A stretch of DNA of 64,000 nucleotides, from the NCBI RefSeq assembly GCF_002095435.2, contig NZ_MJEJ02000052.1:186001-250000 (forward strand), written 5' to 3'. This document shows, piece after piece, positions 23,924 through 31,615 of the stretch (positions are counted from its first letter, which is position 1; the number at the start of each line of letters is the position of its first letter). Both the position numbers and the translations under genes were made by a program. Below the pieces are notes generated by a model. That model was not told the origin of the DNA and did no database searches. It saw nothing but the letters and a program-made list of their open reading frames with translations. Source of the DNA: Williamsia sp. 1138 (lineage in GTDB: Bacteria > Actinomycetota > Actinomycetes > Mycobacteriales > Mycobacteriaceae).

Positions 23924-25585
23924 TCAGAGTGTCTCGTAGATGATGCTCGAGATGACGCCCTCGTCTTCGAAGACCGACGAGATCTCCGGCCCGAAGTCGT
24001 CGAGCCGTCCGGCGTTGTTGACCATCAGCGCGTAAGCGACCGTGCGGCCGCTCTTGGTCTCGATGTATCCGGCGAGATTCTGGGCGACGAGGTTCACGGC
24101 CTCGCCGTCCTCGGTGGGTTCGACGGTCGTTCCGGTCTTCGCGAACACATGGCCCTTACCGGGCAGCGTGGTGCCGGTGGAGGCCAGCGAACCGTTGACA
24201 CCCATGACCGGCAGGCAGGCCTGGTAATCGGCCGCCACATCCGTCTTGCTCATCGCGGTCAGCAACTGGACCAGCGCTCGAGGGGAGGCCTTGCTGTCGG
24301 GACTGCCGCTGCCGTTGGTCGGGAAGTCGAACTGGTTGCCGTCGAGGCCGAAATCGGCAATGAGGGTCTCCCGCTCGGCGGCCAGGGCAGTGTCGATGGT
24401 GGTCGCTCCCTTGGTCAGACCGAACAGGCTCAGCGCCAGATTCGCGCCCAGGTTGAGGCTGACCTTCAGGATGAGCTGGGCCTGCTGCAGGTAGGGCGGT
24501 GACACGAAGGCGGCCACGCGGTTGCCGTCGGTGTAGGTGCTCGCAGCAGGCAGCCGGTCAGCCGGGTTGGGGCCGATGGCCTGAGCGGTCATGGTGATGC
24601 CGTTTCGGCGCAGGGCCTCGATGAAGGCGGTGCGCGCGTAGGCCGCAGGGTCCTCGATCCGAAATGTGCCGACGAAGGTCTCGTTGCCGGTGAGGGGTGC
24701 CTGATAGTCCACGGCGATGTCGCCGCCGACGGTGCCGGTGCAACCGGCGACGCCGACACACTCGATCCGGCCGTTGTCGGACAGCGTCACCGTGCTGTCA
24801 GTCCCTGCGGGAACCGTGGTGACTGCGCCCGCGACGGTCAGGGCAGACGATTTGGGTCGGTAGTCGACCGTCGCCGGCTGACCGGGCTGCGTGGGATCGA
24901 CGATCACGTCGACCATGTTCTCGTTCACGAGGATCGGGGTGATCAGCAAATTGCCGTTGGGAACGCGGTACGGCGTGAACAGTCTGTCGTCGACGATCAC
25001 GTTGCCGCTGATGGTCGTGATGCCGGCCGCTTTGACCTGGGCAGCGAGGTCGTTGATGGCGAACAGCGGGTCCTGCGGCGTCGGGATCGCGGTGCCCAGG
25101 TTGTTGGCGTCGTTGTGATCGAAGTCGGTGAACTGCACTGTGTCCGCGTCGATGCGACGGCCCCCGAAGGTGAGGTCTCCGTTGCCGACGAGGATCAGAT
25201 CCCCGTTCAGCGTGCCCTGCTCGACGGAGCCCGTGCGATGCACAGGCGTGTTGATGCGGTGGTCTGCACCCAGCGTGTTCAGCGCCATCCCGACCGAGAA
25301 CAGCTTGCGTGTCGACCCGGTGAGTGCGATGTCGTCAGGGTTGAGGGCGTACAACACCTCGCCGGTCTCGACGTCGCTGACCAGCAGGCTCCACGTCGCG
25401 CCGGACTCGGTGTAGCGGGGCTTGGTGAGGACGGCATTGATGCTGTCCGGCAGGGGACTCGCGGTCTCCGAGGCGCTCGCCGACGGGCCGGCGCTGTCGG
25501 AGTCGGTGCTACAGGCGACTGCCGCCACAGAGACGCCGGCGACCCCGGCGAGAAACGAGCGGCGCTTGATCGTGGTGCTGAACAT
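23924..25585 (-). CDS. dacB: D-alanyl-D-alanine carboxypeptidase/endopeptidase (PBP4, DacB)
   Basis: This 553-residue serine peptidase of the S13/PBP4 class trims cell-wall peptides. The SxxK motif is in LTGSTRKLFSVG, the SxN motif in LKVSLNLGANLAL and the KTG motif in HVFAKTGTTVE. The N-terminus TTIKRRSFLAGVAGVSVAAVACS combines a twin-arginine motif (RRSFL) with a lipobox-like Cys, so a Tat-exported lipoprotein is likely. The start at 25585 is the ATG that places the signal at the N-terminus. The family usually carries a large insert between SxxK and SxN, which is present here. It is transcribed alone, divergent from a GNAT gene. Confidence 0.88.
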   Translation of the reverse strand: MFSTTIKRRSFLAGVAGVSVAAVACSTDSDSAGPSASASETASPLPDSINAVLTKPRYTESGATWSLLVSDVETGEVLYALNPDDIALTGSTRKLFSVGMALNTLGADHRINTPVHRTGSVEQGTLNGDLILVGNGDLTFGGRRIDADTVQFTDFDHNDANNLGTAIPTPQDPLFAINDLAAQVKAAGITTISGNVIVDDRLFTPYRVPNGNLLITPILVNENMVDVIVDPTQPGQPATVDYRPKSSALTVAGAVTTVPAGTDSTVTLSDNGRIECVGVAGCTGTVGGDIAVDYQAPLTGNETFVGTFRIEDPAAYARTAFIEALRRNGITMTAQAIGPNPADRLPAASTYTDGNRVAAFVSPPYLQQAQLILKVSLNLGANLALSLFGLTKGATTIDTALAAERETLIADFGLDGNQFDFPTNGSGSPDSKASPRALVQLLTAMSKTDVAADYQACLPVMGVNGSLASTGTTLPGKGHVFAKTGTTVEPTEDGEAVNLVAQNLAGYIETKSGRTVAYALMVNNAGRLDDFGPEISSVFEDEGVISSIIYETL

Positions 25586-25687
25586 GGTGATTCCCTCGGG
25601 CCCGGTTACTGCAACTTGCGGCAACACTGAAGTTTGCCATGCTCGCGTCGAAATGCCCTCAGGGTCAACTCTTGTAGCCTGGGCCGA

Positions 25688-26215
25688 ATGTTGATCCGTC
25701 AGGCAACCCGCGACGACGCTCACGCGCTCGCCGTGGTCGCGGCCGCCACCTTTCCGCTGGCCTGCCCACCGCAGACGACCGAGGCCGCGAAGGCTGACTT
25801 CATCGCGACCGAGCTGTCGCAGGAGCGTTTTGACGAGTACCTGGCCGACCCGGAGCGGGTCATCGTCGTCGCGGACGACATTGATCACCTGAGCGGCTAC
25901 ACGATGATCGTGTTCGGTGAGCCCGCTGACCCCGACGTCGCAGAAGCCATCAGGCTGCGACCCACCGTGGAACTGAGCAAGTGCTACGTGCTGCCCGGCG
26001 CACATGGAGGCGGGGTCGCCCATCGGCTGATGACGCAGACGTTGGAGCTGGCCCATGAGCGAGGTGGCTCCGGGGTCTGGCTCGGAGTCAACGAATTGAA
26101 CACCAGGGCTCGTCGGTTCTACGAGAAGAACGGCTTCGGAAAAGTCGGGCGCAAGAGGTTCCTGATCGGCGGAACGTATGAAGACGACGACATCCTCGAG
26201 AGGGCGTTGCCCTGA
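25688..26215 (+). CDS. GNAT-family N-acetyltransferase
   Basis: This 175-residue protein begins MLIRQATRDDAHALAVVAAATFP and has the GNAT acetyl-CoA pyrophosphate loop in LPGAHGGGVAHRLMTQTLELAHERG, followed by GVWLGVNELNTRARRFYEKNGFGKVGRKRFLIGG, the typical end of the fold. It transfers an acetyl group to an amine; the substrate is unknown. It ends 100 bp before the tRNA-Arg gene, which is on the opposite strand, with a hairpin in between. Confidence 0.9.
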   Translation: MLIRQATRDDAHALAVVAAATFPLACPPQTTEAAKADFIATELSQERFDEYLADPERVIVVADDIDHLSGYTMIVFGEPADPDVAEAIRLRPTVELSKCYVLPGAHGGGVAHRLMTQTLELAHERGGSGVWLGVNELNTRARRFYEKNGFGKVGRKRFLIGGTYEDDDILERALP

Positions 26216-26221
26216 GGGCCC

Positions 26222-26283
26222 ACCAGAAACGTCCCCGTGAACAACGACCGAGGGCGTTCTGCCCTCGGTGGTCGTCCTCGGAG
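26222..26283. terminator. Hairpin after GNAT gene, shares a 16-mer with the element at 52317
   Basis: ACGACC-GAGGGC (26244-26255) pairs with GCCCTC-GGT-GGTCGT (26261-26275), leaving a 3-nt bulge and a GTTCT loop. It is preceded by ACCAGAAACGTCCCCG (26222-26237), which recurs exactly at 52317-52332 before another terminator hairpin. It lies between the GNAT gene and the oppositely oriented tRNA gene. Confidence 0.7.
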
Positions 26284-26315
26284 ACGAAAATGGTGGTCCG
26301 GCGGAGATGTCACAG

Positions 26316-26388
26316 TGCCCTCGGCAGGATTCGAACCTGCGACCTACCGCTTAGGAGGCGGTTGCTCTATCCCCTGAGCTACGGGGGC
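26316..26388 (-). tRNA. tRNA-Arg (anticodon CCT)
   Basis: This 73-nt cloverleaf has D-arm GCTC..GAGC, anticodon stem ACCGC/GCGGT with loop CTCCTAA (anticodon CCT, reading AGG), T-arm GCAGG-TTCGAAT-CCTGC and discriminator A. The acceptor stem GCCCCCG/CGAGGGC contains one C-A mismatch at the fifth pair. CCA is not encoded. The rest of the molecule is canonical, so it is probably functional despite the mismatch. Confidence 0.93.
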
Positions 26389-26410
26389 GCACGGGAGAGA
26401 ACTTACCAAG

Positions 26411-26659
26411 TCAGTTGAGGTAGCCCTCGACCACGTTCTCGGACCGCACCGCGGCGTCGTCGGGATTGCCCCCGGAACGGCGTAGCGCGTCACGCTGTCG
26501 GAGCAGGTCCCAGCACTGGTCGAGCTGTACCTCGACCTCGCGGAGCTGGGCGTGCTCTTCGTCGGGCGTGATCTTGCCGTCGGTCAGCTGGGTGCGGAGT
26601 TCTTTTTCATGCGCGATCAGATCGGTGATCTGGGCGTGGAGGTTCTTGTCTGTGGTCAC
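26411..26659 (-). CDS. DUF2630-family small helical protein
   Basis: This 82-residue charged helical protein (TTDKNLHAQITDLIAHEKELRTQLTDGKITPDEEHAQLREVEVQLDQCWDLLRQRDALRRSGGNPDDA) matches the DUF2630 pattern of actinobacteria. It is predicted to form a two-helix coiled coil. The GTG at 26659 is chosen because the family starts directly at TDKN; an ATG 33 bp upstream is in frame but overlaps the promoter region of the next gene. The function is unknown. Confidence 0.82.
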   Translation of the reverse strand: MTTDKNLHAQITDLIAHEKELRTQLTDGKITPDEEHAQLREVEVQLDQCWDLLRQRDALRRSGGNPDDAAVRSENVVEGYLN

Positions 26660-26755
26660 CCCACAAACTGTAGGCGCCGACCCTGGGTCCACGCACGTGC
26701 CGGTACCCGCAGTTCGGCCGCGGCCGCAGGTGAAGTCACCTTATGCTCTGCAATC

Positions 26756-27574
26756 ATGAGCCGAACAGTCGTGCCGAAGGAACCGGCGGTCGCCGCGCTG
26801 GCCTCGGTCTGGAGGTCCATCGAGGCGATCGCGGCCGATCTCACCGCCGACCAGTGGGACAGCCCGTCGATTCTGCCGGGGTGGACGATCGGGGATGTCG
26901 TCGCCCACGTCATGACGACGGAGTTGCTGCTGCTGGGGGATCCGGTGCCCAGTACCGACGCAGACGTGGAGTCGTTCGCGCACGTCCACAATGAGATCGG
27001 TGCCATGAACGAGCGCTGGCTCGAGCACTATCGGGCTCGCGGACGGGACGCGGTGCTCGCCGACTTCAGCGCTGCGACGTCGCGGCGGCTCGATGCACTG
27101 CAGGCGATGAGCCAAGACGACTTCGACGCCGATTCGTTCACGCCGGCCGGACCCGACACCTACGGACGCTTCATGCGGATCCGGATATTCGACAGCTGGG
27201 TGCACGAGCTCGACCTGCGGGACACCCTGGGATTGACCCCGCCCGCCGACGCATCGAGCGCGGTACTGGCCTTTGACGAGATATTTCGTGCACTTCCGTT
27301 TCTCGTCGGGAAGAAGGCGGGCGCGCCGGAGGGCAGCCGCGTCCGGATCGTCGTCACCGGCGTCGTGGAGAAGACCGTGAACATTGCTGTGGACGGCCGG
27401 GCGACGATCGTGTCCGATTTCGCCGACGAACCCAATGTGACCGTGACGATCAATTATGCTGACTTCGCTCGTCTCACCGCAGGGCGTGCGACGGCCGATC
27501 CGGCGGTCGCCGTCGTCGCCGGCGACCGCGCACTCGGCAACGATGTGCTCGGAAACCTGACGTTCGCGATGTGA
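26756..27574 (+). CDS. Mycothiol-dependent maleylpyruvate isomerase-family protein
   Basis: This 272-residue protein has an N-terminal DinB-like four-helix domain with the metal-binding phrase PSILPGWTIGDVVAHVMTTEL. The C-terminal about 80 residues (RVRIVVTGVVEKTVNIAVDGRATIVSDF...VTINYADFARLTAGR) look like an SCP2-type lipid-carrier domain. This is the standard build of the maleylpyruvate isomerase/mycothiol-dependent S-transferase family, which uses mycothiol as cofactor; the substrate is unknown. Mycothiol use supports the actinobacterial assignment. The ATG at 26756 begins the domain; upstream sequence in the same frame overlaps the DUF2630 gene. Confidence 0.85.
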   Translation: MSRTVVPKEPAVAALASVWRSIEAIAADLTADQWDSPSILPGWTIGDVVAHVMTTELLLLGDPVPSTDADVESFAHVHNEIGAMNERWLEHYRARGRDAVLADFSAATSRRLDALQAMSQDDFDADSFTPAGPDTYGRFMRIRIFDSWVHELDLRDTLGLTPPADASSAVLAFDEIFRALPFLVGKKAGAPEGSRVRIVVTGVVEKTVNIAVDGRATIVSDFADEPNVTVTINYADFARLTAGRATADPAVAVVAGDRALGNDVLGNLTFAM

Positions 27575-27597
27575 GGCAGATCTCGGGGGAGGAATTC

Positions 27598-28902
27598 ATG
27601 ATCGGAACGACACTGATCCGGCGACTGATGATGGTCGCGTTGCCGGTAATCGTCGCGCTCGCGATACTGCCGGCGCCGGCGCATGCGCAGGCACCCGGTC
27701 TCGGCCAGGATTTTCTGTGGGGCGTGGGTTCGGCCGGTTTCCAGTCCGAGGGTTCGTCGCCCGACAGCAACTGGTTGCGTTACTCGAGCTCCGACCGGGT
27801 ACACGACCCCGTGGGTACGTCGGTCGACTTCCGGCATCGATACGTCGAGGACATCACGAACGCGAAGCTGATGGGGGTCAAGGTCTACCGGATCAGTGTC
27901 GAATGGGCGCGCATTCAGCCGAAGCCGGGTGTCTGGGATCAGCGTGAACTCGAGTACTACGACCGCGTCATGCACTACATCCTGCTGTCGGGGATGCGGC
28001 CGATGATCACCCTCGATCATTGGGTGTATCCGGGCTGGGCGGTCGACCGTGGTGGCTGGAACAACCCGAACATGGTGCGCGACTGGCTGACCAATGCGAA
28101 GAAGGTGGTGGACCGCTATGCGCGTTTCGATCCCATCTGGATCACGGTCAACGAGCCGCTGGTCTACACCTTTCTCAAAGAACTGAGTTTCGGTGGCATC
28201 GCGCCGCAGAATGTTCCGTTGATGCTCGACCAGCTGGTACAGGCACATCGCACCATCTACGACTACATCCACGCCCGCCAGCCCACGGCGTGGGTCACGT
28301 CGAACTCGGCGTATCTGCCCACGGTGCAGCCGGTTCTGGACTCGATGTTCCTCGATCGGATCAAGGACAAGCAGGATTTCGTCGGCATCGACTACTACTA
28401 TTCGGTCGCGGCGACCGACCTGAACACCTACAACGCGGCGACGGAGGAGTACTGGAAGGCCTCGACCTCGGCGGACGGCCTGTATTACGCACTGCGTTAC
28501 TACGACCGGAAGTTCCCCGGTAAGCCGCTCTACATCGTGGAGAACGGGATGCCGACCGAGAACGGGGCCCCGCGGCCGGACGGATACCGACGGGCCGATC
28601 AGCTCCGCGACGCCGCTTACTGGCTGGCCCGCGCCAAGGCAGACGGCATGAACGTCGTCGGCTACAACTACTGGTCGATCACCGACAACTACGAGTGGGG
28701 CAGCTACACACCACGTTTCGGGCTGTATCAGGTGGACGTCACCTCAGACCAGGCCTTGCTTCGCCGTCCCACGCCGGCAGTCGCCGCCTACCGGGACGTC
28801 ATCGCCAATGGAGGCGTTCGCTCAGACTATCGACCCACCAGGCCGGCCCAGTTCTGCTCTCTGGTGGATGCTCCAACGAGCTGCAGTCAGCCGGTACGGT
28901 AA
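27598..28902 (+). CDS. Secreted glycoside hydrolase family 1 (beta-glycosidase)
   Basis: This 434-residue GH1 enzyme has the acid/base Glu186 in WITVNEPLVYTF and the nucleophile Glu315 in YIVENGMPTENG, with WGVGSAGFQSEG near the N-terminus and a late YNYWSITDNYEWGSYTPRFGLYQVD segment. It hydrolyses beta-linked glycosides; the aglycone is unknown. A Sec signal peptide (TLIRRLMMVALPVIVALAILPAPAHA, cleavage after AHA) makes it extracellular, which is less common for bacterial GH1. A GGGGGAGG site precedes the ATG at 27598. Its last 104 bp overlap the convergent DMT transporter gene. Confidence 0.9.
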   Translation: MIGTTLIRRLMMVALPVIVALAILPAPAHAQAPGLGQDFLWGVGSAGFQSEGSSPDSNWLRYSSSDRVHDPVGTSVDFRHRYVEDITNAKLMGVKVYRISVEWARIQPKPGVWDQRELEYYDRVMHYILLSGMRPMITLDHWVYPGWAVDRGGWNNPNMVRDWLTNAKKVVDRYARFDPIWITVNEPLVYTFLKELSFGGIAPQNVPLMLDQLVQAHRTIYDYIHARQPTAWVTSNSAYLPTVQPVLDSMFLDRIKDKQDFVGIDYYYSVAATDLNTYNAATEEYWKASTSADGLYYALRYYDRKFPGKPLYIVENGMPTENGAPRPDGYRRADQLRDAAYWLARAKADGMNVVGYNYWSITDNYEWGSYTPRFGLYQVDVTSDQALLRRPTPAVAAYRDVIANGGVRSDYRPTRPAQFCSLVDAPTSCSQPVR

Positions 28903-29818
28903 ACGATTCGTCGAGTTCGGGAGTGGAGGCGAGGTTCTCGTCGGCGGACCGTTCGGCCTCGGCGGATCCGAAGAGTGCCACGGCGACAGCGCCCAGGACC
29001 GCGAACGTGAAGCCCGCCAAAGCCATCCACTCGAGACCGGGCACGGTCGAGTCGCCGAGCCACATCACCCCGACGATGCCCGGTGCGGCGGTCTCACCGA
29101 CGACCAGGGCAGCAGTCGAACCGTTGACGGCACCCAGCTGTAGCGCGACGGTGTGGAGGTAGAAGCCGGACGCGCCGGCGATCGCGATCACCCAGGCAGC
29201 GGGATCGGCCAGCATCGTCGGCAGCGAGAACGGATCGATACCGTCGAGGACCCGGACACCGATGGCGACCGCACCGAAGAGCAGTCCTGCAGCGGCACCG
29301 GCGGTGACCGACCCGGCCGGTCCCATCCGCCGGACCCCGTAGATCGACAGCCCGACGAGCACAAGAGTCGCCAGCAGAAGGGCCCAGTGCAGCGAGCGTG
29401 GGGTTGCGCCTGCGGTGTGTGGCTGCGAAGCGGCTCCGAGGATCAACAGCGCGGCCAGCACCGTGCCGATGGCAACCCAGTCCTGGGTGTGCAGCCTGAT
29501 TCCGAGCAGACGGATGCCCAGAACGGCAGTGATGACAAGGTTGCCGGCAACGATCGTCTGGGACAAGAACAGCGGCAGCATCCGGGCGGCACCCGCTCCT
29601 GCGATGAAACCGAGGACGTCGAAGATCGCGCCGACGATGAACACGCCGGTCATCGCGGTCGCGGCGGTGGACCGCAGAGAGGGCGCGCCCGTCGCCGTCG
29701 ACATGCGGTGGTCGGCGGAGTTCTCCCGGGCTGCCTTACGCGCACCGAGCGCCTGCATCACCGACGACAGGCCATAACCCACCGCCGCGATCAGGGCCAA
29801 CGTGACTCCGACAACCAC
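28799..29818 (-). CDS. DMT-superfamily transporter
   Basis: This protein of about 339 residues has nine to ten hydrophobic helices in the drug/metabolite transporter pattern (VGVTLALIAAVGYGLSSVMQALGARKAARE at the N-terminus, GSTAALVVGETAAPGIVGVMWLGDS late). The C-terminal about 45 residues are hydrophilic, with many acidic residues; most of this tail is encoded where the gene overlaps the GH1 gene, so the tail may be a late acquisition. The start is a GTG at 29818 with a weak upstream ribosome site. The substrate is unknown. Confidence 0.82.
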   Translation of the reverse strand: MVVGVTLALIAAVGYGLSSVMQALGARKAARENSADHRMSTATGAPSLRSTAATAMTGVFIVGAIFDVLGFIAGAGAARMLPLFLSQTIVAGNLVITAVLGIRLLGIRLHTQDWVAIGTVLAALLILGAASQPHTAGATPRSLHWALLLATLVLVGLSIYGVRRMGPAGSVTAGAAAGLLFGAVAIGVRVLDGIDPFSLPTMLADPAAWVIAIAGASGFYLHTVALQLGAVNGSTAALVVGETAAPGIVGVMWLGDSTVPGLEWMALAGFTFAVLGAVAVALFGSAEAERSADENLASTPELDESFTVPADCSSLEHPPESRTGPAWWVDSLSERLHWR

Positions 29819-29955
29819 TTACAACACCCACTTTCCACACAGCTCGTTGTAGACAACAACTAAGTCTGCTCAGGTAATTCCCAGCTTCGCCACTGATTTT
29901 TCTCAGACGCCGGTGGCGTTGTTCACAGCGCGCGGGTCGCCATTAGGGTTGGGCG

Positions 29956-30762
29956 ATGAGCACAACCGTCTTGATCACCGGCGCATCCAGCGGAATCGGC
30001 GCCGAGGTCGCCCGCCAATTGGTGGCCAAGGGCCTGACCGTTCTGGGTACGAGTCGCAGGCCCGATGCGATTGCGAAGCCGATCGCGGGTGTCACCTATC
30101 TCGAACTCGACCAGAACGACCCGGCCAGCATCGCGCGGTGCGCAGAGCAGGCGGGCGCGATCGACATCCTCATCAACAACGCTGGTGAGAGCCAGATGGG
30201 ACCGCTCGAGGACACCCCGATGGACGTCATCGAGAAGTTGTTCGCCACCAACGTGTTCGGGCCGATCGCGCTGACCAAGGCGGTGTTGCCGGGGATGCGC
30301 CAGCGCGGGAGCGGGACCATCGTGATGGTCGGGTCCATGTTGTCGAGCTTCCCATTGGCCTTCCGGTCCACCTATTCGGCGACGAAGTCCGCCATGAAGG
30401 CGTTTGCCGACGCGAGCCGCCGGGAGCTGGCTCCGTTCGGGATCGCCATCTGCACCGTCGAACCGGGCACGATCGCGACCGGAATCGGCGACCGACGTGG
30501 CTACTACATCGCCGACGACTCGCCCTACCGCGCCGACTACGACACCGTCGCCGAGGCCACGCGGCGCAACGAGAAAGCCGGACTCGCAGTGGAGCCGATG
30601 GCGGCGCTGATCGTCGAGGCCGCGCTGTCCGAGGATCCGAAACCGCTGTACGCCAAAGGAAACAAAGCGCCGGTGGTGTTCGCCCTACGCCGGTTGCTGC
30701 CGCGTCGAGCCATCCTCGACATCACCGGCCGGTTCCACGGTCTGCCGAAAGCGCGACCCTGA
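29956..30762 (+). CDS. Short-chain dehydrogenase/reductase
   Basis: This 268-residue SDR has the NAD(P) motif TGASSGIGAEVARQL, NNAG in LINNAGESQMGP, the active-site YSATK (Tyr and Lys) and the Ser in MVGSMLSS. It reduces or oxidises a carbonyl/alcohol of unknown identity. The motif order is classical. It is followed after 4 nt by cobF in the same direction, so the two are probably co-transcribed, although no functional link to cobalamin is obvious. Confidence 0.9.
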   Translation: MSTTVLITGASSGIGAEVARQLVAKGLTVLGTSRRPDAIAKPIAGVTYLELDQNDPASIARCAEQAGAIDILINNAGESQMGPLEDTPMDVIEKLFATNVFGPIALTKAVLPGMRQRGSGTIVMVGSMLSSFPLAFRSTYSATKSAMKAFADASRRELAPFGIAICTVEPGTIATGIGDRRGYYIADDSPYRADYDTVAEATRRNEKAGLAVEPMAALIVEAALSEDPKPLYAKGNKAPVVFALRRLLPRRAILDITGRFHGLPKARP

Positions 30763-30766
30763 GGCA

Positions 30767-31531
30767 ATGCGCAAACTACTCGTCATCGGGATCGGTCCGG
30801 GCGATCCGCGGCAGGTGACCATCGAGGCCATCGACGCGATGAACTCGGTGGACGCGTTCTTCGTCCTCGACAAGGCGCCAGAACGTGGCCTCGCCGTGAA
30901 GCACTCGCTGGTCGGCTTGCGACAGGAGATCTGCGAGCGATACATAGACGGCGACTACCGGTTCGTCGAGGTGCCCGATCCGCCTCGTGACCGCAACCCC
31001 GACGACTATCGCGCCGAGGTGCGGCGCTGGCACGACGCCCGCGCTGATCTCATCGAAGCAGCGTTGGCGACCGAACTGGCGGACGACGGGGTCGGAGGGA
31101 TCCTGGTGTGGGGCGACCCGGCGCTCTACGACAGCACGCTGCGCATCGTCGACACCATCATCGACCGTGGTCGAATCGAACTGGAGCACACTGTGATCCC
31201 GGGGGTCACCAGCTTCTCCTCGCTGACCGCCGCTCACAAGATCCTGCTCAACCGCATCGGCGAGCCCATCCACATCACCACCGGGCGCAGGCTGGATGAG
31301 ACACCCGACGGGGCGTCGGCGAACCAGGTCGTGATGCTCGACGCCGACTGCACGTTCCTGCAGACCGCTGCGCCGACGGATCAGATCTGGTGGGGCGCCT
31401 ACCTGGGTCTGGACAACGAGATACTCATCGAAGGAACGGTCGGTGAGGTCGGTGAGACGATCCGCGAGACCCGTGCCGCCGCCCGTGAGCGACACGGCTG
31501 GATCATGGACATCTACCTGCTCCGCCGCTGA
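30767..31531 (+). CDS. cobF: Precorrin-6A synthase (deacetylating), CobF
   Basis: This 254-residue tetrapyrrole methyltransferase has IGIGPGDPRQVTIEAIDAMNSVDAFFVLDKA at the N-terminus, GILVWGDPALYDSTLRIVD (SAM loop), IPGVTSFSSLTAAHKILLNRIGEPIHITTGRRL and the C-terminal RERHGWIMDIYLLRR. This is the CobF pattern of aerobic cobalamin synthesis, C-1 methylation with acetate loss from precorrin-5. It is isolated from other cob genes in this window. CobF is known to be missing from M. tuberculosis complex genomes but present in many relatives. It ends before a strong palindrome shared with the convergent cysQ gene. Confidence 0.92.
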   Translation: MRKLLVIGIGPGDPRQVTIEAIDAMNSVDAFFVLDKAPERGLAVKHSLVGLRQEICERYIDGDYRFVEVPDPPRDRNPDDYRAEVRRWHDARADLIEAALATELADDGVGGILVWGDPALYDSTLRIVDTIIDRGRIELEHTVIPGVTSFSSLTAAHKILLNRIGEPIHITTGRRLDETPDGASANQVVMLDADCTFLQTAAPTDQIWWGAYLGLDNEILIEGTVGEVGETIRETRAAARERHGWIMDIYLLRR

Positions 31532-31540
31532 TCCGGCCCC

Positions 31541-31603
31541 CGATAATGGGTTGTTTTGGCGGAGCCGAACAGGGCTTTTGTTCGCCAGAACGACCCATTA
31601 TCG
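31541..31603. terminator. Palindrome between convergent cobF and cysQ
   Basis: Twenty-base arms (CGATAATGGGTTGTTTTGGC at 31541-31560 and GCCAGAACGACCCATTATCG at 31584-31603) pair with only two G-T wobbles around a 23-nt loop. It occupies nearly all of the 84-bp gap between the two stop codons, so it can end transcription from both sides. Confidence 0.78.
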
Positions 31604-31615
31604 GAGGGCGGGGAG

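Noticed and set aside
26316-26388. tRNA pseudogene
   Set aside because: One acceptor mismatch only; all loops, the anticodon and conserved bases are intact.
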